From NCBI GenBank assembly GCA_944324255.1, contig CALUVM010000004.1:41354-105353 (forward strand): a DNA stretch of 64,000 nt. Direction: 5' to 3'. Positions 35,935 through 43,865 of this stretch are shown one piece after another. Source of the DNA: Candidatus Gastranaerophilales bacterium. GTDB lineage: Bacteria > Cyanobacteriota > Vampirovibrionia > Gastranaerophilales > Gastranaerophilaceae. Below the pieces are notes generated by a model. It made no database searches. It saw only the letters and a program-made list of their open reading frames with translations, and was not told the DNA's origin. Within the stretch, counting starts at the first letter, position 1; every line of letters begins with the position of its first letter. The translations under genes and the position numbers were made by a program.

Positions 35935-36780
35935 CTACCCCTTCACGGCACCATCATTTTCGCCTGATATAAAATATCTTTGCATAGCTAAGAAAAATAT
36001 AATAATAGGTATTGTAGCAATAATTGAACCCGCAGCAATAAATCTCCAATTAGCAGAAAACATTCCCTGCAAATTATTTATCCCGACAGGAAGCGTATAC
36101 ATTGAATCTTTTGTTAACATAATACTCGGCCAGAGGAATTCTCCCCATGAACCGATAAACGTGAATACTGCAAGCACGGCAAGAGTCGGCTTAACCATTG
36201 GTATAACAACCCGTCTGAACATCTGGAAAACGTTGCACCCGTCTACGATTGCAGCTTCTTCAACCTCTTTTGGAACTTTTAAAAATGCCTGCCTCATAAG
36301 AAATATTCCGAATGCACTGACTGCAAAAGGCATGACAAGTCCGATATACCCCATAACATTATTAACACTGTCAATAAGCCGGAGTTTAAGTGTAATTATG
36401 TATACAGGAAGCATTATTGCCTGAAACGGAATCATAATAGTTGCAAGGATTGAGAAAAAAACAAATTTTTTCCCCCTGAAACTCATTCTTGCAAGCGGGT
36501 ACGCAGCAAGTGAGGAAAGCACAAGGTTTAACAGGACAGTCAACGCCGCAACTATCATACTGTTTACAAAATATCCGATAAAATTTACCCGATGCCAGAC
36601 ATCAATATAGTTTGCAAAGGTAAAATCCTGCGGAATTATTGCGGGAGGATAAGCAAAAATATCCTCATTAATCCCCTTGAAAGATGTCGACATAAGCCAG
36701 ATAAACGGAAACACCGACAACAAAGAGGTTATAATTAAAACCGTATGGATTAAAGATTTACCGAGATATTTTTTCAACAT
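35935..36780 (-). CDS. Carbohydrate ABC transporter permease, MalG type
   Basis: The 281-residue protein has six hydrophobic segments and the permease coupling motif EEAAIVDGCNVFQMFRRVVIPMVKPTL (EAAxxDG...IxxPxxxP) for contact with the ATPase. The start FIWLMSTSFKG and SLAAYPLARMSFRGK are typical of the MalG subgroup of sugar importers. The matching MalF-type permease is 13 kb away at 49010 on the other strand; no binding protein or ATPase is near either. Its ATG is 3 bp after a prepilin gene, in the same direction. Confidence 0.93.
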   Translation of the reverse strand: MLKKYLGKSLIHTVLIITSLLSVFPFIWLMSTSFKGINEDIFAYPPAIIPQDFTFANYIDVWHRVNFIGYFVNSMIVAALTVLLNLVLSSLAAYPLARMSFRGKKFVFFSILATIMIPFQAIMLPVYIITLKLRLIDSVNNVMGYIGLVMPFAVSAFGIFLMRQAFLKVPKEVEEAAIVDGCNVFQMFRRVVIPMVKPTLAVLAVFTFIGSWGEFLWPSIMLTKDSMYTLPVGINNLQGMFSANWRFIAAGSIIATIPIIIFFLAMQRYFISGENDGAVKG

Positions 36781-36782
36781 AT

Positions 36783-37526
36783 TTAGTAATTCATCTTGTA
36801 TCCTTCTTCAGCAAGTCTGCCTGCACATCCTCTGCCATTGTTGCCGGGCAGGCAGGAAAGAGTTGTAATAGAAGAATTATCCCAGGTCGGCAGTCTGTCT
36901 TTAGACGGAGTTGCACCTCCGGGTCCAACAGAAGATGTTCTGGCAACATCCATTCCGCCCCAAGGCCATAACTGTCCGTTTGTAGCTATTTTATAAGCAA
37001 AAATATCTCTTCCCCACATATTCGGAGCTTCTGTACCGTTTACATCAACATATATAGAGCCGGCGTTTAAAATATTCATATTTGTTTCCGTAAGCTCAGG
37101 TAATTCTGTCGGATCTAAAAACAGAACTGCACCGTTTTTTAAGACATAAATCATTCTGCCTTCCGCATCCGGAATATCATTACCTGTTGCGGCAGTCCCG
37201 CTCAAAAATTTGATTGTTGTACCTTCATCATAAAAACTATCACTGTCATTATAACTTCCCGGCAGATAGTTGTTAAGCTCATCAGTAAATTCACTTGCAG
37301 AATCAAGTACAGCCCATGCAGCAGTCTCGTCAATACTGTCCACCCCTTCATTAGCTACCATAGCCCCGAGTGCATTCTCAACAGTCGAAACTGTTTTTGA
37401 AAGCTTGGCTGCATTAGATTGATTTCTGGTAGAAGCAATCAATGTAGGAGTAGTCAGAGCAGCAATAACCCCTACTATCCCTAAAGTTATTAAAACTTCC
37501 GCAAGAGTAAATCCCTTTTTCTTCAT
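36783..37526 (-). CDS. Type IV prepilin-like protein
   Basis: The 247-residue protein begins MKKKGFTLAEVLITLGIV, a class III (type IV) prepilin leader with cleavage between G and F and glutamate at +5, followed by the hydrophobic assembly helix to about residue 30. The large C-terminal part has a TSVGPGGATPSKDRLPTW loop and a cysteine pair near the end (CLPGNNGRGC). These proteins are exported and assembled into pili or secretion pseudopili, or act alone as surface proteins. It is in tandem with a second prepilin upstream and with MalG downstream. Confidence 0.88.
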   Translation of the reverse strand: MKKKGFTLAEVLITLGIVGVIAALTTPTLIASTRNQSNAAKLSKTVSTVENALGAMVANEGVDSIDETAAWAVLDSASEFTDELNNYLPGSYNDSDSFYDEGTTIKFLSGTAATGNDIPDAEGRMIYVLKNGAVLFLDPTELPELTETNMNILNAGSIYVDVNGTEAPNMWGRDIFAYKIATNGQLWPWGGMDVARTSSVGPGGATPSKDRLPTWDNSSITTLSCLPGNNGRGCAGRLAEEGYKMNY

Positions 37527-37544
37527 AATATAAACCCTCTCTTA

Positions 37545-38339
37545 TTAATAATCCATTTTAAAATTGTTTTCCACAAGACGAGCAGTACAACCCAAACCTT
37601 TAGAAGTTGAAATATCTGTACATTGACGATAAGCATCATCCGAATTTTTCCAAGTAACACTGTCATCTTCATAGTAATATACCGAATAATCTAAACCTCC
37701 TCTAGGATAAAGCATACCGTCAGTCCCTAAAGTAAAAAGAAATATGTCCCTGCCATAAGTATTAGGTTTAGCTTTCCCATTTACATCAATTTTTACTTCT
37801 CCAGCTATTTCTGTTAGATTTCCACCGGCTTCTAATATTTCTTCTTCAGAAAATTTTGGATTACCACCTGAAGCACTGGGTGTAGTTACACCATATACCG
37901 GACCTTTTTTTGTAGTATAAACAACATACTCTTCATATATACCATCACTATAATCATCAATCACATCACCATTAAGCCAGTTCTCATAAAGACCATCATA
38001 AAAAGTTTGAAATCCTTTATAATAATTAGTTATACCTAAATATTTAGAAAGTTCTGCAGTAAAATTATTGATATCAGTATCTGAGGAGTAACCATATAGT
38101 TCATCACTAGAATTTCTTAAATCAGTCCATGCTTTTGTTTCTAACAAGTCTGTTGCTCCATCAGCAGACATCATCGCAGCCATGGCGTTTTCCCAATCAG
38201 ATACCGCAACAGCAAGAGCCGCAGCGTTTTTCTGGTTCTGGGAAGAGGATATAAGCGCCGGCATAGTCAGTGCCGCAACCACCCCGACTACCGTAAGTGT
38301 TATCAGTATTTCTGCAAGTGTATATGCAATTTTTTTCAT
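37545..38339 (-). CDS. Type IV prepilin-like protein with Ala before the cleavage site
   Basis: The 264-residue protein starts MKKIAYTLAEILITLTVV. The assembly helix and Glu+5 are kept, but alanine replaces the usual glycine before the processed residue (IA|YTLAE). Prepilin peptidases tolerate alanine poorly in well studied pilins, so processing may be slow. The C-terminal parts of both prepilins share GRDIF and a final cysteine-rich end (CTDISTSKGLGCTARLVEN; compare CAGRLAEEG in the neighbour), so they are paralogues. Confidence 0.85.
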   Translation of the reverse strand: MKKIAYTLAEILITLTVVGVVAALTMPALISSSQNQKNAAALAVAVSDWENAMAAMMSADGATDLLETKAWTDLRNSSDELYGYSSDTDINNFTAELSKYLGITNYYKGFQTFYDGLYENWLNGDVIDDYSDGIYEEYVVYTTKKGPVYGVTTPSASGGNPKFSEEEILEAGGNLTEIAGEVKIDVNGKAKPNTYGRDIFLFTLGTDGMLYPRGGLDYSVYYYEDDSVTWKNSDDAYRQCTDISTSKGLGCTARLVENNFKMDY

Positions 38340-38388
38340 ATATGAATCCTCTCTTATTACTCTTTTGTTATGCCGGTATAAAATATTT

Positions 38389-38527
38389 TGTCATGCTGAA
38401 CTTGATTCAGCATCTTGCCAATGTGGCGTTTGACTCGTTTTCTGGTAAGATCCCGAAAGGAGTAAATATAAGTTAGTAGGCTTGACCAACAAGATAGTCC
38501 GCTTGGTGTAAAAAGTTCGGGATGACA
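38389..38527 (+). mobile_element. MITE-like element, copy 1 (139 bp)
   Basis: It starts TGTCATGCTGAACTT and ends AAGTTCGGGATGACA, so the ends are imperfect inverted repeats of each other. A second copy of exactly 139 bp lies inverted at 58619-58757 and agrees at about 125 of 139 positions. No coding frame. It takes up much of the 313-bp gap 38340-38653; the rest is a repeat array. Confidence 0.7.
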
Positions 38528-38540
38528 TTTTAATTTATTT

Positions 38541-38613
38541 TCACTTATTCACTATTCACTTAATCACTCCAACTTCTATTCACTATTCACCAGTCACTAT
38601 TCACTAACCTGCC
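38541..38613 (-). repeat. Dispersed repeat array, partial tail
   Basis: On the minus strand: AGTGAATAGTGACTGGTG, AATAGTGAATAG, then GTGATTAAGTGAATAGTG units, seven in all. It directly follows the MITE-like element. A CCTGCCCC remnant lies at its far end. Confidence 0.65.
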
Positions 38614-38653
38614 CCCTCTTCAAGTTTAGCATATTTTCCGGATTCTATCAATC

Positions 38654-40870
38654 TTAATCCCTTGTCAGCGAAAGAAGTATTTCCTGCGGGATATACGTAT
38701 TTTTAACCCCCAGATCAGTATTTGCCATAAAGAATTCTACGGTTTCGCCACGTTCAACCCCGATAGTTTCAAACGGGATAGTAAGGTCAATAACTTCTTT
38801 GTATTCAACTTTAATACCTTCCGGATTGGCAAGTGTCCACATATTAGGATGGAGAACTCTGGTAAATCTCACCGGATAAAGAGTTTCTTTAATCAAAGTC
38901 AAAGTAAGCTCATCTTCAAATTTTTCTCTTAAAATAGGATACTGATTATCGGTTTTACTAATGAGTCTTACATACGCTCTATGTCCTATTCTGGTTGCAT
39001 TTCTGATATAAATATAAAACTGGCTGATTCGTTCAATAAAGCTCATCTCACCAGAACCTTTATTTACATGCAGTCTGAAATATATATTATTTTCATCGCA
39101 TCCAAAAAGTATTTTATCAATATTTTTGCTTTCCCTGAATACCGGCCCGTCAATCATACTAATATTTCCTGAATAATACCAGTCTTCATAACTTGATATT
39201 AATCCGTCCATTTTCGGTGTAATTGAACGGGATGGATGTTTAAACGGCATTTCATATTTAGTAATCAATGATTGGTTCAACCTTTCAGGAGGTTCAAGTC
39301 CAAGAGAAAGGTATACATTCTTCAAATGCTCACGAAACATATAGTCAAAAACAAAATCCTGACCCGAGTTATTCGGCTCGCCGTACCACCAGAACCAGTC
39401 ACTGCCTTCCGCTATAAAAAGCTCTCTTCTTGCATTTTCAATATTTGGATTTTTTCTGTTTTCTTTGACAAAAGCTTCAAAATCATCTTTAGTAGATTTC
39501 AAATATGCCCAGGCTTTGTTTTTAGTAATTTCTCCTATCCAGTACTGAAATGTTCTGTCTATCCATGAACCTGAATATATTTTATTTAGAGGTTTTTTAT
39601 GATTATCGTTCTCTATATAATCAGAAATCAATACTGTTTCTAAGGTTTCATCTTTTTCTATAAGAGAATAAATCCTCTCAAGAAAATCATTACCGTCATT
39701 TTGATAATTTTCCCAGCAATTTTCGCAGTCGAGCGCAATAGTCAACAAATGAGTATCGTCAGGCGAAACAAGAAGTTTGCTTTGAATGATTTTAATTTTG
39801 TCAAACAAATCTCCTGCTGCCATTTTTGAGTCGACACCCGCATATTCAAAATTTATCAAATTAGGGATAGACCTGTCACGGAAAATTACATTAATCGGCG
39901 CACCTTGATATTCATAAACCTTTAAAAGGTGATACGGGTCATTAAGATTGCCTTTAAAATCCCTGATAAAATCAAAGTTTATTGAACTTGCAAGAACTCC
40001 TTCATCAGAAATTGTCCATTTTATTCCTTCTTTGGCTAATATATTTAAAGTCTTAGGTCCGACGCAAAGCTCCGGCGGCCATATGCCTTTCGGACGAACC
40101 CCGAAAACTTCTTCAACTCTGTCCAGACCCCGTTTAACCTGTTCTTTTGCATCTTCGAACATACCGAGCGATGCGGGAAGACCTTCCGTTGTTATAACTG
40201 ATTTAATTGATGTTTTTATGTCTGCCAGAATAGGTAATATTGTATGGTAATAAGGAGTTGTTGTAAGTTCTATTCTGCCTTCCAGAATATATTTTTTGTA
40301 AGTCGGAATAATCTCTCTTATAATATCCCGCTGAATGTTAATTATTTCTATTCTGTCATCAAGATTGTAGTTATACTGTTTATCCCACAATTCCTGTAAC
40401 CTCGGATAACGCTTAAAATGTATTGGATCCATCCACACAAGATTAAAAAGCGCCATCAAATCAGACAATTCTTGAGCAGAAAAGTCTTCTATATTACATA
40501 CATCTTTAGAAAAACGTTTTTGATATAAATTTTTATAATTTTCACTCCTGAAAATCATCGTTTCATATCTGGAGCTGAAAAAATTGTTTAGAATAAAAGA
40601 TTTTTCCTCTCCGGTCATATCCTCTATATTTGAACAGGTTAATTCGGAGTGAATATCATTCGCCCCGTTGGAATAATCAATTATCATATCCAGAAGTGCC
40701 GGAACTATATCAAAATTTAACTTGAGTTTCGGGAATCTTTCCAGAAAAAGAGCCATATCAAGATAATCTTTTACGGCATGGAGTCTTGCCCATGGCATTA
40801 AGTAAGTGCCTTCAATTTCATATACCGGTTGATGCATGTGCCAATAAAAGGCTATTGATAACTTCTTCAC
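38654..40870 (-). CDS. Glycoside hydrolase family 57 enzyme (alpha-glucan active)
   Basis: The 738-residue protein shows the GH57 motifs in order: HMHQPVYE (motif 1), ELTTTPYYHTILPIL (motif 2), GIWPPELCVG (motif 3, catalytic nucleophile glutamate), ALDCENCWENYQNDG (motif 4, acid/base aspartate or partner) and SDWFWWYGEPNNS near residue 475. GH57 enzymes cut or transfer alpha-1,4 and alpha-1,6 glucans. The last 180 residues form an added beta domain (DUF1926-like). No signal peptide, so it is cytoplasmic. Translation starts at GTG with GGAG six bases before it. It may act on glycogen with the starch-synthase-like protein at 3487. Confidence 0.92.
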   Translation of the reverse strand: MKKLSIAFYWHMHQPVYEIEGTYLMPWARLHAVKDYLDMALFLERFPKLKLNFDIVPALLDMIIDYSNGANDIHSELTCSNIEDMTGEEKSFILNNFFSSRYETMIFRSENYKNLYQKRFSKDVCNIEDFSAQELSDLMALFNLVWMDPIHFKRYPRLQELWDKQYNYNLDDRIEIINIQRDIIREIIPTYKKYILEGRIELTTTPYYHTILPILADIKTSIKSVITTEGLPASLGMFEDAKEQVKRGLDRVEEVFGVRPKGIWPPELCVGPKTLNILAKEGIKWTISDEGVLASSINFDFIRDFKGNLNDPYHLLKVYEYQGAPINVIFRDRSIPNLINFEYAGVDSKMAAGDLFDKIKIIQSKLLVSPDDTHLLTIALDCENCWENYQNDGNDFLERIYSLIEKDETLETVLISDYIENDNHKKPLNKIYSGSWIDRTFQYWIGEITKNKAWAYLKSTKDDFEAFVKENRKNPNIENARRELFIAEGSDWFWWYGEPNNSGQDFVFDYMFREHLKNVYLSLGLEPPERLNQSLITKYEMPFKHPSRSITPKMDGLISSYEDWYYSGNISMIDGPVFRESKNIDKILFGCDENNIYFRLHVNKGSGEMSFIERISQFYIYIRNATRIGHRAYVRLISKTDNQYPILREKFEDELTLTLIKETLYPVRFTRVLHPNMWTLANPEGIKVEYKEVIDLTIPFETIGVERGETVEFFMANTDLGVKNTYIPQEILLSLTRD

Positions 40871-40890
40871 ACTTAACTCCGTTTCTCATG

Positions 40891-40919
40891 AGTATACAAG
40901 AAATAATAAACTTCTGCAA
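40891..40919 (-). promoter_or_regulatory. GH57 gene promoter
   Basis: On the minus strand: TTGCAG, a 17-bp spacer, TATACT; the transcript should start about 14 bases before the GTG start codon. Confidence 0.6.
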
Positions 40920-40937
40920 GTGGAGGGAAAAATTGTT

Positions 40938-41042
40938 GGTGGATAGAAGTTAGTGAACAAGTAACTAGTAACTAGTGACTAGTGATTGGTGACTAGAAGT
41001 TGAAGTGATTAAGTAAGTGCCTTCAACTTCATATACCGGTTG
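40938..41042 (+). repeat. Repeat array joined to a duplicated fragment of the GH57 gene
   Basis: Units GTGAACAAGTAACTAGTAAC, TAGTGACTAGTGATTGGTG and on to GTGATTAAG cover 40938-41012. The last unit runs into a copy (41008-41042) of the GH57 coding bases 40797-40831, 35 bp with one difference. Confidence 0.75.
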
Positions 41043-41061
41043 GACTATTTAATCGAAACTT

Positions 41062-43635
41062 TTACGGTACAACCGTCGATTTTACATAAATATCCCCGAA
41101 GTATTTATTTGCAACCCTGATAATATCAGAAGCAGTTACTTCATCAATCATCTTAATATATTCAGGTAAAAAGTTATATCCGAGTCCCATCGCTTCAAAT
41201 ACTCCAATATTTGCCGCCTTTGATGAATTAGTTTCAAGCGCAATAATAAATCCGCCTTTTAACCTTTCTTGAGCATCTTTAAGTTCACTATCGGAAACAA
41301 ATTCCATCTTCAATCTGCTTATCTCGTGATTAATCTTATCAAGAGAATAGTTTAGAGTATCCGGATTCGTTCCGATATACGCAGCAAAGTACCCGCCAAG
41401 AATTGCCGGCTCATACAATGAACCGAGCTGATAAGCTAAACCGTCCTGTTCACGAAGATTTCTGTATAATCTGGAGCTTAAACCGGAACCGAGCAGAGTA
41501 TTAATAACTTTTAGGGTTACGAAATCTTTCCGCTCTCTAATTCCGTCCGTCTGCCAGCCTAAGAACAGCCAGGAAGTTTTTAAATCCTTAATATCTTTTG
41601 TAATATCTTTTTTCGCTGTTAATTTTGTAATTTTTTGCCTGCTATAATCAAATACCGGCTGATTTCTATCCTCAAACATAGATCCGAAAGCAGTTACAAG
41701 TTTGTCAGTATCAACATTTCCGTTAACTGAAATTATAATATTTTTAGAATCAAGTATTTTGTTATAATAATTTATGATGTTTTCTCTTGTAACAGAAGGC
41801 AGAGTTTTCTCCAAAATCTTATTTGTATGAGAATAAACACTGTTTTCATATATATAAGTCTTAAAGTTCTCAACTGCAACATTCATCGGCACATCTCGCT
41901 GCTGACGGATTCTGTTTAAAATTTCGGAGCGTTTCTTTTCAATTTCATAGTCATCAAAAACCGCATTATTCAATATTTCGTCCAAAATCTCAAGAGTTAA
42001 GTCAAGCTGTGCTGTTGTCGTCTGCACATTAACCATAAAATAATCTTCGTCACAAACAGGAAAAATCTCGATTCCGTTTTCTTCCATCAGTTGTGCAAGT
42101 TCCTGCGAAGAATATTTTTGTGTACCTTTGAGCATAACCCCCGCTGCCAAAGTACCCTCCCCCGGAACTTTTTCCAAAAATTCCCCGCCTTTTGCAATAA
42201 TCGTCATTGCAATAATATCATTATTTTTATGCGAATTTACAAGAAGGGTTGATTTGTTATCAATAATATATTTTGAAACCCCGTCCTGTTCGGATACCTT
42301 TTGTGCCTGATGCTTAATTTCAGCTCTGGTTTTAACCTCCGCCATTGATTTTGGAAGTACTATTGATATTGCGCTTTTGTTTACACCAAGATACTTTTTA
42401 GCAGCCTCCTGCACCTCATTAACATTAACTTTCTTAATATTATCTACATAATTCCGGTAAAAATCGGTTTCGCCTGTCAAAGTCACAACATAGCCGAGTT
42501 CGGACGATATATCGGATGTTGACTCTCTGGCGTAATATGTATCCTGCTCAATAGTTTTTTGAGCACGGGTTAACTCTTCATCCGTCACACCGTATTTTTG
42601 AATATAGGCAATCTCATCAAATATTGCTTTCTCTAGCTTTTCGGAATTTGAAGGAGTGAAATTTGCAGTTATATAAAAAATCCCGTCATCTCTATAACTT
42701 CCGTTAGCGGCAGAAATGGCATATGCTAAACCTCTTTGCTCTTTTATATCTCTATATAGTTTAGAAGCTTTTCCCCCGCCAAGGATTTGAGCTAAAACAT
42801 CAAGCGCATAGGTTTCATTATCCGTTATATCTACACCTCTGAATCCTATCATCATATATCCGGATTGTGTATCTGTATAATCTACTTTGCGTTTTTGAAG
42901 AGTAAGCGGATGTTCATGTCTGAAAGACTTTTTCACTGGTTTTTTATATTCCTGATTAAACGATTGTTGTACTTTCTCGGCAGCTTTTACAGAATCCACA
43001 TCCCCGACAATTACTGTAACCATATTGGAAGGAGCATAAAACTTATTGAAATAATCAAGAATTTCCTCTCTTCTTATTGTTGAAATTACATCAGCTGAAC
43101 CGATAACTTTTCTTTTATAAGGGTGAGTTGTGTACATTAAGTCATTAAGATTATCATAGACTATCTTAGAAGGAGTGTTTCCGTCTTTTGCAATTTCTTC
43201 CAGCACGACTTTTCTCTCTTTTTCAAGCTCTTTTCTCGGGATTTGCGGATTCAGGAGCATGTCTGAATGAAGCTCCATTGCCGTGTCAAAATGCTCGGAA
43301 GGAATTGTTATATAATAATGAGTAAAGTCCTTGCTTGTAGCAGCATTTACAACAGCGCCTTTTGATTCAAGAATTTTATCAAACTCACCTGCCGGATGGA
43401 GTTTTGTACCCTTGAAAAACAAATGTTCCAGAAAATGAGAAACACCGCTGTTCGTGTCATTCTCGTTAACAGAACCAGTTCTTATCCAGGTATCAATAGT
43501 TACTATCGGATTATTCTTAACCTGCTGCACAACAAGTGTTTGTCCGTTAGGAAGCTTTTGAACACTGATTTCTGCCGCCCAAACCGACATAGAAAAAACT
43601 AAAACACTAAATAATATAACAACTCTCTTAAACAT
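41062..43635 (-). CDS. Exported M16-family zinc peptidase, double-domain form
   Basis: The 857-residue protein has a signal peptide (MFKRVVILFSVLVFSMSVWA). The first half has NSGVSHFLEHLFFKGT, the inverted zinc motif HxxEH, with the downstream glutamate in ELEKERKVVLEEIAKD; the R/Y substrate segment is PYKRKVIGS. The second half (from about residue 440) is a second M16 fold without HxxEH, as in processing-peptidase-type pairs, with GSGLSSRLYRNLREQDGLAY. It should form a clamshell that cuts peptides in the periplasm. The full single-chain length is typical of pitrilysin-like and cyanobacterial members. AGAGGGG precedes the ATG. Confidence 0.93.
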   Translation of the reverse strand: MFKRVVILFSVLVFSMSVWAAEISVQKLPNGQTLVVQQVKNNPIVTIDTWIRTGSVNENDTNSGVSHFLEHLFFKGTKLHPAGEFDKILESKGAVVNAATSKDFTHYYITIPSEHFDTAMELHSDMLLNPQIPRKELEKERKVVLEEIAKDGNTPSKIVYDNLNDLMYTTHPYKRKVIGSADVISTIRREEILDYFNKFYAPSNMVTVIVGDVDSVKAAEKVQQSFNQEYKKPVKKSFRHEHPLTLQKRKVDYTDTQSGYMMIGFRGVDITDNETYALDVLAQILGGGKASKLYRDIKEQRGLAYAISAANGSYRDDGIFYITANFTPSNSEKLEKAIFDEIAYIQKYGVTDEELTRAQKTIEQDTYYARESTSDISSELGYVVTLTGETDFYRNYVDNIKKVNVNEVQEAAKKYLGVNKSAISIVLPKSMAEVKTRAEIKHQAQKVSEQDGVSKYIIDNKSTLLVNSHKNNDIIAMTIIAKGGEFLEKVPGEGTLAAGVMLKGTQKYSSQELAQLMEENGIEIFPVCDEDYFMVNVQTTTAQLDLTLEILDEILNNAVFDDYEIEKKRSEILNRIRQQRDVPMNVAVENFKTYIYENSVYSHTNKILEKTLPSVTRENIINYYNKILDSKNIIISVNGNVDTDKLVTAFGSMFEDRNQPVFDYSRQKITKLTAKKDITKDIKDLKTSWLFLGWQTDGIRERKDFVTLKVINTLLGSGLSSRLYRNLREQDGLAYQLGSLYEPAILGGYFAAYIGTNPDTLNYSLDKINHEISRLKMEFVSDSELKDAQERLKGGFIIALETNSSKAANIGVFEAMGLGYNFLPEYIKMIDEVTASDIIRVANKYFGDIYVKSTVVP

Positions 43636-43724
43636 CTAAACCCCTCTAAAATTTTCCCCAATAAAAATATAATAATATATTCATAAATGTTTTTCCACAT
43701 ATTTTTTTGATAAAGAGGTAGGAA

Positions 43725-43790
43725 AGTTAGTAGCGGATAGAAGTGACTAAGTGACTGAGAAACTGAAACTTACACCCTACCATCTTTGAG
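43725..43790 (+). repeat. Degenerate dispersed repeat array
   Basis: AGTTAGTAGCGGATAGAAGT, then GACTAAGTGACTGAGAAACTG units and a worn tail (CTTACACCCTACCATC) in the gap between the M16 and EF-hand genes. Confidence 0.45.
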
Positions 43791-43865
43791 TACTTTTTCC
43801 TCAAGGGGTCAGATGTGTTTTGTAACCAGGGATTAGTAAGTAAAAATTAAAGTCTAACTTGACAG

